From NCBI GenBank assembly GCA_963840565.1, contig CAWIZH010000002.1, positions 992,001-1,056,000 of the forward strand: a stretch of 64,000 nucleotides of DNA, in the 5' to 3' direction. A model generated the notes under the pieces. The model saw only the letters and a list, made by a program, of their open reading frames with translations, ran no database searches and was not told the DNA's origin. This DNA comes from VRUE01 sp963840565. Lineage in GTDB: Bacteria > Actinomycetota > Thermoleophilia > Solirubrobacterales > 70-9. Of the stretch, positions 27,303 through 35,981 are shown piece after piece. Position 1 is the stretch's first letter, and the number at the start of each line of letters is the position of its first letter. The position numbers were made by a program, and so were the translations under genes.

Positions 27303-27955
27303 TGTCGAATCCGGAGGAGATGCGGATGCCCGCTCCCGAGGAGACGCTCCCCGGCCGCAACGCGCCCGCCTACGAGATCGAGAACCGCCACGCGGTCTTT
27401 GGCACGCCACTGAAGCCGCCCTTTCCCGAGGGGATCGAGGTCGCCTACTTCGCGCTCGGCTGCTACTGGACCGCCGAGCAGGTCTTCTGGACGACCGGCG
27501 GCGTCTACACGACCGCCGTCGGCTACATGAACGGAACCACGCCGAATCCGACCGGCGAGGAGGTTGAATCGGGCAGGACCGGCCACGCCGAGACGGTGCT
27601 GGTGGCCTTCGACCCGGCCAAGGTCACCTACGCCGGCCTGGTCAAGCTCTTCTTCGAGGAGCACGACCCGACCCAGGGCATGCGCCAGGGCGACGAAGTG
27701 GGGACCTGGAACCGCTCGGGCATCTACTTCACCGACGAGGGCCAGAAGGCAACCGCCGAGATGGCGCTTAAGGCCTACGACGAGGCGCTGCGCGCCGCCG
27801 GCCACGACCCGATCACGACTGAGGTCGAGCCCGCCGCATCCTTCTACTACGGCGAAGACGACGATCAGCAGTACCTGCACAAGAACCCCAAGGCCATTCA
27901 CTGCGCCCTCGCCGGCACCGGCGTCTCCTGCCGACTCCCGACCGCCGCTTCCTGA
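27302..27955 (+). CDS. msrA: Peptide-methionine (S)-S-oxide reductase MsrA
   Basis: 217 residues. Reduces methionine-S-sulfoxide in proteins. The catalytic motif is ALGCYWTAEQVFW near residue 55, with Tyr replacing the usual Phe of GCFW. Other family segments: TAVGYMNGTTPNPTGEEVESGRTGHAETVLVAFDP, EEHDPTQGMRQGDEVGTWNRSGIYF. A C-terminal Cys (GTGVSC) can act as the recycling cysteine. The N-terminal 40 residues (NAPAYEIENRHAVFGTPLKPPFPEGIE) fit the long form of MsrA. Frame intact. Confidence 0.93.
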   Translation: MSNPEEMRMPAPEETLPGRNAPAYEIENRHAVFGTPLKPPFPEGIEVAYFALGCYWTAEQVFWTTGGVYTTAVGYMNGTTPNPTGEEVESGRTGHAETVLVAFDPAKVTYAGLVKLFFEEHDPTQGMRQGDEVGTWNRSGIYFTDEGQKATAEMALKAYDEALRAAGHDPITTEVEPAASFYYGEDDDQQYLHKNPKAIHCALAGTGVSCRLPTAAS

Positions 27956-27993
27956 ACACGCCGCCCGCGCCTGGGCATCTGCGGATCGACGCT

Positions 27994-28025
27994 GATCGGC
28001 CTAACTGGACGGTGTTTGAACCGCG
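27994..28025. repeat. 32-bp repeat copy A
   Basis: Matches copy B at 28952-28983 at 27 of 32 positions, with core TAACTGGACG and TTTGAACC. Four of five differences are transitions. It lies 23 bases beyond the stop of the gene at 28047. Confidence 0.55.
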
Positions 28026-28046
28026 AGAAGTGGCTTTCGATCCAAG

Positions 28047-28823
28047 TCAACCAACCGGGGCCGATCCGAAGGCTTGCTGCTTGTCACAAGCGGCCAGAAC
28101 TTCCGCAGACCCCCCGGGTCCAGGCGCCAGCTTCTGGGTGATGATGCTGACCTTTCCCGGATAGAACAGGCTCGCGTCGGGCTCCCCGATCGCGTCAGAG
28201 CGATCAGGTCGCCGTGCCCAATGGCCACCGCTGCTCGCCAGTTCCATTGGGAAGCCGGGCAGTTCGATCTGGGCGGTGTCGACGTAGATCGAGTCACCAC
28301 CGGCGACAGGTCTCAGCTCGAACAGAGGAGCGAGCGAGACCGTGCTGCGGAACGTCCCGCCGAGATCGTTGTCGGCGAAGAAGGTCATCTCGCCGGGGGA
28401 CTCCTGGGTCGGCGAAAGAGTGACGAAGAGGTGGTAGGCCCCTGCCAAGGCACCCCTGCCCTCCAGGTTGATCGGCTTCGCCGAGACGTTCCCGAAGGCG
28501 ACGAGTCGAGTCTCGACCGGCTCTTCCGGGATGAGCTTCCCGCGTCGCTCCATCACGGTGTCGGCATTCCCAATCAGGTCGGCAAGCGGCGCGCCCAAGA
28601 AATGAATTGCCTCGCGAAAGGGCTCCATCCCCTCCCCCAGCAGCTCCTGGGGAACCTCCACGCGCTGCCAGGCCTCGATAGTGCTGAGGTAGTCAAGGCG
28701 GCCTGCCTCTTCCGGCGGCGTGGTCGCCTGCCACCAGTCAGGTCCTTGCGCAACGATCTCCGCTTGCTCGAGGTAGCGCAAGCGCCCTCTGGTCACAGTC
28801 GATATTCCACCCTGGCTTTCCAT
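28047..28823 (-). CDS. Hypothetical protein, soluble
   Basis: 258 residues, no signal peptide or TM helix. It starts MESQGGISTVTRGRLRYLEQAEIVAQ. An all-beta middle region contains GALAGAYHLFVTLSPTQESPGEMTFFADNDLGGTFRSTVSLAPLFELRPV and DSIYVDTAQIELPGFPME. No recognised family. Base composition looks lower in GC than in the F420 region. It stands alone on the minus strand between the two copies of a 32-bp repeat. Confidence 0.55.
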   Translation of the reverse strand: MESQGGISTVTRGRLRYLEQAEIVAQGPDWWQATTPPEEAGRLDYLSTIEAWQRVEVPQELLGEGMEPFREAIHFLGAPLADLIGNADTVMERRGKLIPEEPVETRLVAFGNVSAKPINLEGRGALAGAYHLFVTLSPTQESPGEMTFFADNDLGGTFRSTVSLAPLFELRPVAGGDSIYVDTAQIELPGFPMELASSGGHWARRPDRSDAIGEPDASLFYPGKVSIITQKLAPGPGGSAEVLAACDKQQAFGSAPVG

Positions 28824-28951
28824 GGCTTCTGCGCCACACTAGGGCGTTGCTCAAGGAAACGCAACTGCTACAGAATTTTGGTGTGTAGCCCGATTTGCCA
28901 GTCTCAGTGCCGCAAGCCTGCTGCCCTTTGACGGGTTCCCAACAGAACTGA

Positions 28952-28983
28952 AATCGGCTTAACTGGACGATATTTGAACCTCG
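28952..28983. repeat. 32-bp repeat copy B
   Basis: Second copy of the element at 27994-28025, same orientation. It overlaps the last codons of the membrane-protein gene at 28959, whose C-terminus VQISSS is encoded by the repeat. At copy A an out-of-use frame gives VQTPSS before a stop. Confidence 0.55.
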
Positions 28984-29555
28984 CTGCGACCGTCGGACAG
29001 TCCAAATCGAAGGGCGACGGCCGCACCCACCGCTGAATAGAAGGCGACGGCGAGCAATCCGGCTCCCCAGAGCAACCACTCCGCAAAGGAAAAGCTCCAG
29101 TGTTGAGCGAATGCCGCATAGAGGTTTGCGACCAGTGGGGTAAAGACGAAGAGCAGACCAATGTAGGCCGTGCTCAACATTGCCTGGAATGGCGTCCGTA
29201 TCGTCATTACATCGCTGAAGGTCTCCTCCCATGAATGACCGATGCCGCCCACAGACTGATCAACCCGCGGCCAAAGCGTGTCCCGGATGTAGATCCCGAT
29301 GTAGAAGATCCGGCGGGTCTGGTCTGCGTAGGCAAGGCCAACTGCACTGGTGACAAAGGGTGCGCACAGCAGAATGGTCGGATGGGATTTCTCGCCCGCC
29401 AACGCTGCACCCAGCAGGGCAGCGATGGCAAGAATGCAGAGCCCGTAAAGGGCCTGCTGGCTCTGCAATCTTTGGACGATCTCTGCGCGGAGAGCCTGAA
29501 ACTCTGCCAACGATGCTTCGAGCCGCCTACCCGCTTTGTCCTCCTCTGATGGCAC
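28959..29555 (-). CDS. Four-TM membrane protein, unknown function
   Basis: 198 residues. N-terminal amphipathic helix (EDKAGRRLEASLAEFQALRAEIVQRLQSQQAL), then TM segments LYGLCILAIAALLGAALAG, TILLCAPFVTSAVGLAYA, AYIGLLFVFTPLVANLYAAF and WLLWGAGLLAVAFYSAVGAAVAL, with a large loop RRIFYIGIYIRDTLWPRVDQSVGGIGHSWEE between the second and third. The helix-TM-TM-loop-TM-TM layout recalls small membrane proteins in defence islands, but I cannot name a family. It is followed upstream by the acyltransferase gene 3 bases away on the same strand. Confidence 0.6.
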   Translation of the reverse strand: MPSEEDKAGRRLEASLAEFQALRAEIVQRLQSQQALYGLCILAIAALLGAALAGEKSHPTILLCAPFVTSAVGLAYADQTRRIFYIGIYIRDTLWPRVDQSVGGIGHSWEETFSDVMTIRTPFQAMLSTAYIGLLFVFTPLVANLYAAFAQHWSFSFAEWLLWGAGLLAVAFYSAVGAAVALRFGLSDGRSEVQISSS

Positions 29556-29558
29556 GTA

Positions 29559-30248
29559 TCACGCCCCCTGCGGATCCGAAGGTCGATAGAGATCCTCTAT
29601 GCGACGGAAGATTTCGGCTGAGACAGCCTTCCCCTGGTCGCGCGTGGGATTCTCGATCTTGCCGTAGTGTTCCGCCTTCCCGTATTTGACTCGAATCCCG
29701 CCACGCCACACGCTGAGCCGGTGGGTCCAGTTGATCGCCACTGGCAGCACCGGCGCTCCCGTTTCAAGGGCCAGCCTTCCGATACCGGTTCTCGGCCTAC
29801 TGGCTAGCGATCCGTCTTTTGAGCGAGTTCCCTCGCAATAGATCAGCACCGCGCCAGCACCATCGAGCACTGAACGGGCAGTGGCAAGAGCCTCCTCATC
29901 CCCCCACCCCCGGCGAACTGGGAAGGCCCCACAGTGTGACCAAAAACGCCTCACCGGGAAGTGGAACAGCTCAGACTTAGCCATTATAGAAATACGGCGT
30001 CCGGCGGTAGAGGTAAGTAGACAATGGTCCCATGAGGACGCGTGGTTGGGCGCGATCAGCACCGGCCCTTCGCGAGGTACGTTCTCCCGCCCGGTGACTC
30101 TCGCCTTAAAGAAGGTGCGGGCAAAATACCCCAGGCCCATCCACCACACCCAATAGAGAAGGCCACCCGGGTTGCCTCTGGTATATGCGTGGGCAGATGC
30201 GAAGTACGAGAGGGGTCTAGGGTCGCGTTCGGCAGTGGCTGTCTCCAT
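29559..30248 (-). CDS. 1-acylglycerol-3-phosphate O-acyltransferase family (PlsC-like)
   Basis: 229 residues from ATG 30248, which overlaps the glycosyltransferase stop (TGATG) and has GGAGGAG upstream. Motif I NHASSWDH (HX4D), motif II FPVRRG, motif III CEGTRSKDG and motif IV PVLPVAI are those of the PlsC/LPLAT family, peripheral to the inner membrane. It transfers an acyl chain to a glycerolipid or glycolipid acceptor. Coupling with a GT4 glycosyltransferase suggests glycolipid synthesis (inference). Confidence 0.88.
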   Translation of the reverse strand: METATAERDPRPLSYFASAHAYTRGNPGGLLYWVWWMGLGYFARTFFKARVTGRENVPREGPVLIAPNHASSWDHCLLTSTAGRRISIMAKSELFHFPVRRFWSHCGAFPVRRGWGDEEALATARSVLDGAGAVLIYCEGTRSKDGSLASRPRTGIGRLALETGAPVLPVAINWTHRLSVWRGGIRVKYGKAEHYGKIENPTRDQGKAVSAEIFRRIEDLYRPSDPQGA

Positions 30249-31435
30249 CAATGGCTCCTCCGGCTCAATGCCGACTTCGCCAATTGTCGCGCACCATGGC
30301 TCCGACATGGGCGAGGAGTCCCCACGGCTCGGCCGTACAGGTCGTGATACCACACTGACAAATCGTGAGCCGCAAGCTGCCAGGTGAATTCAGAGGCACG
30401 CGACCGGGCCGCGATCTGCATACTTCTGAGCTGCTCCGAATCACGCAGGAGCCCTTCGATTGCGCTTCGAAAGGCGTCCGCGCTGGTCGCCTTTGCAACC
30501 AAACCCGTCGATGCGTCTATTGCCTGGCGGGCACCCCCTGAGGGCGACACAATGCACGGCAGGCCGCTTGCCTGCGCCTCAAGCAACACCTGGGGAAACA
30601 TCTCGGCCGGGGAACTCAGAATGAAGATGTCCGACGCTCGGTAGAGGGACGCCAGCTCCTCGCCGGTGATCGCTCCCGTGAAGCGAATGCCCTCGCCCGC
30701 CTGCGCACGAAGGCTGTCTTGACTTGGGCCTCGACCTGTAATCGTAAGATCTACGTCGAACGACTGGCACACGGCGCGATAGGCCTCAATCAACAGATCG
30801 ATGCGCTTCTCTGCGCTGAGTCGCGACACCGTCAATAGCCGCCGGGGTCCCGCAGTCTTCACCATGGAGGAGTCGAGTGGCGAGAACAGCCCGAGATCCA
30901 CTCCGGGGCGAAGCACGCGCACCTCGGAGAGGGGAATACCAAGGCTCGCCGCGGTGATTTTGGCCCCCGTATCCCCCATCGCCGCGATAGCCGAAGCCCG
31001 GCGATGGGTGGTTGCCGCGAAAAGGCGCGCCGCAGTCGCAGCAGCTTTATTTCGATAGATCGTCTTTATGAACCCAACAAGGTCAGTGTGGTAAGTCAAG
31101 CCGGAGATGACCCCAAGCCTCCTGGCCTCGCGAAGGGCGAGCAAGCTGAGTGGGCTGACGTCGGTCACGTGCACAGCGTCCGGGCGAGCTGCCCGAAGGG
31201 CCGCGTTGATGTCTCCGTGAAATGGAATCAACCAGTCGACCTCTGGCGTCCAGCTGGGGGCCCGCCATCCCCAACCTCTGATCGGGACATCACACGCGGA
31301 CGCGGCTGCATCCGTGCTCACGACCACAACCTCAAGATCCTCGCGAAGATAGGGGAGGACGTGGTTGTAGTAGGTAGCTACTCCATGCAGGCTGCGGAGG
31401 TTGGATACGACCAGAGCTATCCGAAGCCTTCTCAT
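30248..31435 (-). CDS. GT4 family glycosyltransferase
   Basis: 395 residues, GT-B fold. N-terminal acceptor domain RIALVVSNLRSLHGVATYYNHVLPYLRE; linker VLRPGVDLGLFSPLD; donor domain LLTVSRLSAEKRIDLLIEAYRAV, GRGPSQDSLRAQA, FTGAITGEELASLYRASDIFILSSPAEMFPQVLLEAQASGLPCIVSPSGGARQAID with the EX7E motif. Similar to actinobacterial mannosyltransferases (MgtA type), which act on lipid acceptors; sugar and acceptor are not certain. Overlaps the acyltransferase start, so the two form a unit. Confidence 0.88.
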   Translation of the reverse strand: MRRLRIALVVSNLRSLHGVATYYNHVLPYLREDLEVVVVSTDAAASACDVPIRGWGWRAPSWTPEVDWLIPFHGDINAALRAARPDAVHVTDVSPLSLLALREARRLGVISGLTYHTDLVGFIKTIYRNKAAATAARLFAATTHRRASAIAAMGDTGAKITAASLGIPLSEVRVLRPGVDLGLFSPLDSSMVKTAGPRRLLTVSRLSAEKRIDLLIEAYRAVCQSFDVDLTITGRGPSQDSLRAQAGEGIRFTGAITGEELASLYRASDIFILSSPAEMFPQVLLEAQASGLPCIVSPSGGARQAIDASTGLVAKATSADAFRSAIEGLLRDSEQLRSMQIAARSRASEFTWQLAAHDLSVWYHDLYGRAVGTPRPCRSHGARQLAKSALSRRSH

Positions 31436-31658
31436 TTAGCCTCCCTGAAACTGTGCAGACACGTGGCCAGCAGGTACTCCGAAAGTCCACGCCCAGCCGC
31501 CAGTTGATTCTCTTGCCCAATCCGGCCAAGCGAAAACGGCGCCAAGCGATGGAGACCCGGGGAAGACGAGACGCTCTCCCCCGGCCGTATGGCTCTGTGG
31601 CAAAGTTGGTCTGGAGGCGATTCCTAGTCCCACCTCAGCAAGCATTCCCGGTCCGTCT

Positions 31659-32738
31659 CTAGGCTTGTTCGATGTGATGAAGCCGCTGGTCTTCGTCAAG
31701 TTCTTTCATCGTTCTGATGGCTGGCTCAACCTCCAAGATCGGATTGAGTCGGACTTTCATCGTTCCCCTCGCAGCTGGGCCGGGATTGGCGCTCAGCGCG
31801 TCCCACTGAAGCTCGAATTCTCCGTCTCGCGGCGCAAGCAACGTGACCGGCTCGGTCCTCATGTGATCGGGGCCATGATTCAGATGCCCAATGTCATACG
31901 TCAAAACCAGATGATCTTTCTCGTGGGAAGCGATGGGCACCGGTCCGGCAACAGGTTCTGCCGTAAGGCGGCGGCCGATCTCCTTTAGGGCCGAAGACTG
32001 CAACGGGACCACAGGATCGATCTGCCAGCGATCGCGAAAGCGTGGCTGGCTAGGAGCGCCATCCATGGCCATCGGTTTCGTTAGTCGTCGGAAGTCTTTC
32101 GGGAAACGGACGCGCAGGCGTACATTCTGCGCTGGTGCCTCGCCATCGTTCTCGATCCGCAAGGCGAGACGAAATTGCCGCGTGCTGCGGATGCGAAGCT
32201 CGGCGTAGCGCTCCAGCCAGGGCTCCAGCTCATCGCCGTAACGCCTGATCTCGGCCGTAAATTGTTCTAGATCACGCTGTGTCGGGCCGAGCATCGAACC
32301 CACCGAAGGCACCTCGAACGATGGAAGGCCGAACGAACCACGCCGTGGCTCACGGCGGATCTCCGGAGCAGTTTCTTGCGCCTCACACTGCTCGGACTTG
32401 ATGATTGCTCGACGGTCGATCACGCGAAGCTCGGTCGACGGGAACACCGCCTCGCGAGAATGATCTGAGGCCGTAACTATCGCCGTTGAGAGACGAGGCC
32501 CAGGAACAAGATCGTGCCGGAAGAACGCGGGAAGGGAGAAGGCGGTCCCGAATCCAGCGATGCCCTCAATCGGCCCTAGGGTCACAGCCAAAATTGCGCC
32601 GAGGGCGAACGGGAAGACCACCAGCAAGACGAGGACCCGCCGACGCCATGGGGGGTATCGGAGTTGCCCAGCTCCACCACGCACACGTGTGCGCAGGTCG
32701 CCAAACCACTTGTTAACCCCAGCCATTGCTATCGCCAC
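31659..32738 (-). CDS. Membrane-anchored hypothetical protein
   Basis: 359 residues. Cytoplasmic basic N-terminus, one TM helix (RVLVLLVVFPFALGAILAVTLG, about 34-55), a second weak hydrophobic stretch (IAGFGTAFSLPAFF), then a long extracytoplasmic or soluble region. It contains a helical part (TQRDLEQFTAEIRRYGDELEPWLERYAELR) and an Ig-like segment FRLALRIENDGEAPAQNVRLRVRFPKDFR, which resembles the adhesion-like 'DUF11/CARDB' type. It lies directly downstream of hamB on the same strand (72-base gap) and may belong to the defence locus, but no published Hachiman member looks like it. Confidence 0.55.
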   Translation of the reverse strand: MAIAMAGVNKWFGDLRTRVRGGAGQLRYPPWRRRVLVLLVVFPFALGAILAVTLGPIEGIAGFGTAFSLPAFFRHDLVPGPRLSTAIVTASDHSREAVFPSTELRVIDRRAIIKSEQCEAQETAPEIRREPRRGSFGLPSFEVPSVGSMLGPTQRDLEQFTAEIRRYGDELEPWLERYAELRIRSTRQFRLALRIENDGEAPAQNVRLRVRFPKDFRRLTKPMAMDGAPSQPRFRDRWQIDPVVPLQSSALKEIGRRLTAEPVAGPVPIASHEKDHLVLTYDIGHLNHGPDHMRTEPVTLLAPRDGEFELQWDALSANPGPAARGTMKVRLNPILEVEPAIRTMKELDEDQRLHHIEQA

Positions 32739-32810
32739 TCCACCCCAAGTCTGACAGCCGGTTCGGCTCCTGAGTGACAGAAGGATGGCGTCGGGAACGA
32801 GCCGGGGGGA

Positions 32811-35800
32811 TCAGATCGAAGTCGCTGAAAGCTCTGACCAGACCAGGCGGGCTTGGCTACCCGAAAGAGGAGCGTTGTCCGGCAGGGCGCCACTCCATGA
32901 CCCGATGTCGCGAGAAGCGACCCAGTCTCGCGCGTCGGCTAGATCAGCCAGGCTGCGGTCGGCATCCATCTGTTCGCCGAGACCCTCTGCGGCGATGCGG
33001 GGAACGCCAGCCATTCGCAGTGCCGCCGCCTCGCGTGATCTCACACCGTAAAAGACCAGAGAAGGGATGTGACCAACCTCGGCAGAAGCCTGGGGCAGAG
33101 CCCCAGTAAGTGCGACCCGTTGTAGGGCTCCCATCCCCCACGGAACCTGAGATACGAGCTTGGTATGAAGGTAGCGCCCAGCCCGTCTTGCACGCTTGAC
33201 CGGATCTGGCTCTAGATTGGCGAGACGCCTGTCTCCGATCTCGGTGACGTTGTAGCCATCGACCCAATCCCGCACGATCTCAGCAACGAGCTGCGGACTG
33301 AATGGGCCCTTCGCCTCCTCGCCCAGCCGAAGCTCAGGAACCTTGCCAATGACTTCGATCAGGTCGACCAAGCCTTGAGCGTCATCCCCGAAAAGATTCG
33401 ATGAGCTCCAAAAATCAGAGCTAGCCAGCTCAGGATGGTCTCCCTGTTGGGCCGCATATAGATAATTCACCGACTCCAAGCTGAAGCCCGTGCCATCGGC
33501 CAAACGAAGCCAGCCCGCTTGAGCACCGGCGTGGCGATCAATGTAGGACCGAGCGAATTGAATCAGTCGTCGCGCCGCCTCGGGGTCCTCTCTTTGCACT
33601 TGGCTATAGACCAAAGAGGATCGGAGAAGGTCCTCGACATCGGCACGAGCTACCTCTACGCCTCCTACTCGGAGAGCATGCGCGACGTACTGAGTGAAAA
33701 CGCTGAGAACGCGGTTGTTGTAAACGAAGCTCAGATCGAACTGGGTTTCAGCATCTTGTAGCTGCTCAACTGCCCCCAGCAGAGCGCTTGCGAGCGAAAT
33801 CGCCTCTCCCTCAAGGTACTCCCGAAATTCAGCAACGTCGTCATTGTTTCGAGCCGCATAGGCGACAAGTCCAACTGGATCCTTGAGCGCACGTCCGGCC
33901 CGCCCGGCGATATTCCAGAATTCTGAAAAAGAAAAGTTAGTCCAAACCTCTGGACCGTCCGTCGGGCGCCTGAGGGTCTCCAGGAGAACATTGGCGATAG
34001 GGAAATTTACTCCTTGCGCCAGAGTTGAGGTCCCACAAACAACATCAACGTCGCCAATATCAATTAGGCGCTCCAGTAGATATCTCAAATCATGCGAGAC
34101 GCCAGCATGGTGAAAGCAAACGCCTTTCCGGATTTGGTCGGCAAGTGGATGTCCGCTTCCCATCTCGGCCTCTGCGAAGGCAGCAACGGCTTCCCCCAAA
34201 TCAGTGAGCTGCCGCAACTCTCGCTCCTCCGCGATCTGCGCAGCTCGATCCTCAGCGGTTCCTCGTCCCCGGCAGAGGATGAGGACCCCGCCACGCTCCG
34301 TCAGGCTCTTGGCCGCCCGTGCAGCGACCGCTCCTTTGGCCCGCGGAACCCCAGTCGCCGAACCAAGATCGATGGTGACATCGTCTGGCACGCCTAGCTC
34401 TACATCTCGAGCGTTCGGAATCGTCCGCAGTGCCATTCTGAGTCGATTCCCCTGCCCACGTTCGAGCGTCGCTGCAGCAGTCACGACCTCAGTCGGCTTC
34501 CAATCAACCTTCACCGCTGCTTCCGGGTCATCACCGAGCCAGATTGCGAGATCCTGCGCGTTTGGAGTGAAGGGACTAAGGAGTAGGAACCGGGCTTGAT
34601 CACGCTCACGCTTCAGCGTTGCAAGAAGTAGCTCCAACCTGGCCCCGCGCTCCCCAGCAGAAAGGTTGTGCGCCTCGTCAGCAACTACGAGGGCAATATT
34701 GGCGGCTGAGGGATGATCCTGGCGAATTAGTAGATCGAGCTTCTCCGGCGTGGTCACCAGAACATCGATCTCCCGGTCTCTGAGGAACTCATCCTCGATT
34801 GGATCGAGCTCGAAAACCGGCACAGCAGCCTCCACGTGGTAGGGCAAGCCTTGCAGATCGACCCGCAGGCGACGCGCGATCTGGTTAACAAGTGCTCTAG
34901 TGGGGACGACGTAGGCAACCCGCGCCCCAGGGTTAAGGGCAAGTGCCTGGATGATCGCGAACTCGGCAATGAGCGTCTTACCGGCAGACGTCGGCATCTG
35001 AACTACCAGAGCGCGCTTTGCTGGATCTAGAAGACTCGATCGGAGCGCCGATCGCTGACTCGGCCATAGCTCCAAGACGGGGTTCTCCCGCTCCGCGCTA
35101 GCCAGGATCTCTACAAACTTTCTGACATCCTCACCTAGCGTACGCGTAGCAGTCCACACGCTGGCTTGAACCACCGCCACAGCGCCAGCATGGAGTAGAT
35201 CGCTCACATGAGCCAGGGTGCCGCTAGGGGCTGCTTCCAGGATTTCGTCGACGTTGGCGTGGTGGCGGTCGAGCCGCACCGCAATATCCGAGGGCGACCC
35301 CGAGACGGCAAACTCAGCCACAAGCTCCGCGATTCGCGCGAGGTTATACAGGACTACAACGTGAGCGACGCCGCTCATATCCGCCGTGCCCGTCCAGGCG
35401 TCCTCCTTTTCGGCCTGTAGCGCACGGAGGCCGGCGATCTCCTCCGCCGCGGCGCGGATGTCCTCCCAACCAGAAGCTCGTCGCGCTACCAAGACAAATG
35501 CTTTTGCGGTCCGAGCAAGAAGCTCGTCCGGCCAGTTGAGGTCATTCGGGATATCGAGGACGGAGCTCGGCAAGTCCCGCAGCGCCATGATGACGTCCGG
35601 TCGCCGATCGGCTTCCAAGCCATCCGCAGCCATACAGAGCAGATGAATAAGGCGCTGCTCCGGCAACAGGCTGCCTACGGCTATAGCCCGACGGCACAGG
35701 AACGCCTCGTCAAACAAGCGCCGACGATCGTCCTCCTCGGGAATCGAGAGGGCAAAACGCTCTAGTGCCTGCGCTAGACGCCAGCCACGGTCATCCGTGG

Positions 35801-35981
35801 TGCCTTCTTGCTCAACCTCGCTAGCCGCCCTCATCAGATCGGCAATAAGGGTCGCCTGCCGCGAGGTCCCCACGATCTCGCTCAAGCCGCGTGCGTCGAG
35901 AAGCTCCTGGATCGCTTTAGCGCTGAGCCACGCTCGCTCGCCAGGAGCGTCGCCAAATGGATAAGAAGATCGCCCGCTCAT
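32811..35981 (-). CDS. hamB: Hachiman helicase HamB (SF2 DEAD/DEAH box)
   Basis: 1056 residues. A 300-residue helical N-terminal part is followed by a Ski2/Hel308-like SF2 helicase: motif I MPTSAGKT (329-336), Ia VPTRALVNQIA (359), TTPEKLD (410), DEAH (435-438), motif III-like LLLSPF, motif V GTSTLAQGVNFP and VI IAGRAGR. The C-terminal third is helical. In Hachiman the helicase senses damaged or phage DNA ends and restrains the HamA nuclease. ATG 35981 overlaps the hamA stop (ATGA), so the two are translationally coupled. Frame intact. Confidence 0.88.
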   Translation of the reverse strand: MSGRSSYPFGDAPGERAWLSAKAIQELLDARGLSEIVGTSRQATLIADLMRAASEVEQEGTTDDRGWRLAQALERFALSIPEEDDRRRLFDEAFLCRRAIAVGSLLPEQRLIHLLCMAADGLEADRRPDVIMALRDLPSSVLDIPNDLNWPDELLARTAKAFVLVARRASGWEDIRAAAEEIAGLRALQAEKEDAWTGTADMSGVAHVVVLYNLARIAELVAEFAVSGSPSDIAVRLDRHHANVDEILEAAPSGTLAHVSDLLHAGAVAVVQASVWTATRTLGEDVRKFVEILASAERENPVLELWPSQRSALRSSLLDPAKRALVVQMPTSAGKTLIAEFAIIQALALNPGARVAYVVPTRALVNQIARRLRVDLQGLPYHVEAAVPVFELDPIEDEFLRDREIDVLVTTPEKLDLLIRQDHPSAANIALVVADEAHNLSAGERGARLELLLATLKRERDQARFLLLSPFTPNAQDLAIWLGDDPEAAVKVDWKPTEVVTAAATLERGQGNRLRMALRTIPNARDVELGVPDDVTIDLGSATGVPRAKGAVAARAAKSLTERGGVLILCRGRGTAEDRAAQIAEERELRQLTDLGEAVAAFAEAEMGSGHPLADQIRKGVCFHHAGVSHDLRYLLERLIDIGDVDVVCGTSTLAQGVNFPIANVLLETLRRPTDGPEVWTNFSFSEFWNIAGRAGRALKDPVGLVAYAARNNDDVAEFREYLEGEAISLASALLGAVEQLQDAETQFDLSFVYNNRVLSVFTQYVAHALRVGGVEVARADVEDLLRSSLVYSQVQREDPEAARRLIQFARSYIDRHAGAQAGWLRLADGTGFSLESVNYLYAAQQGDHPELASSDFWSSSNLFGDDAQGLVDLIEVIGKVPELRLGEEAKGPFSPQLVAEIVRDWVDGYNVTEIGDRRLANLEPDPVKRARRAGRYLHTKLVSQVPWGMGALQRVALTGALPQASAEVGHIPSLVFYGVRSREAAALRMAGVPRIAAEGLGEQMDADRSLADLADARDWVASRDIGSWSGALPDNAPLSGSQARLVWSELSATSI

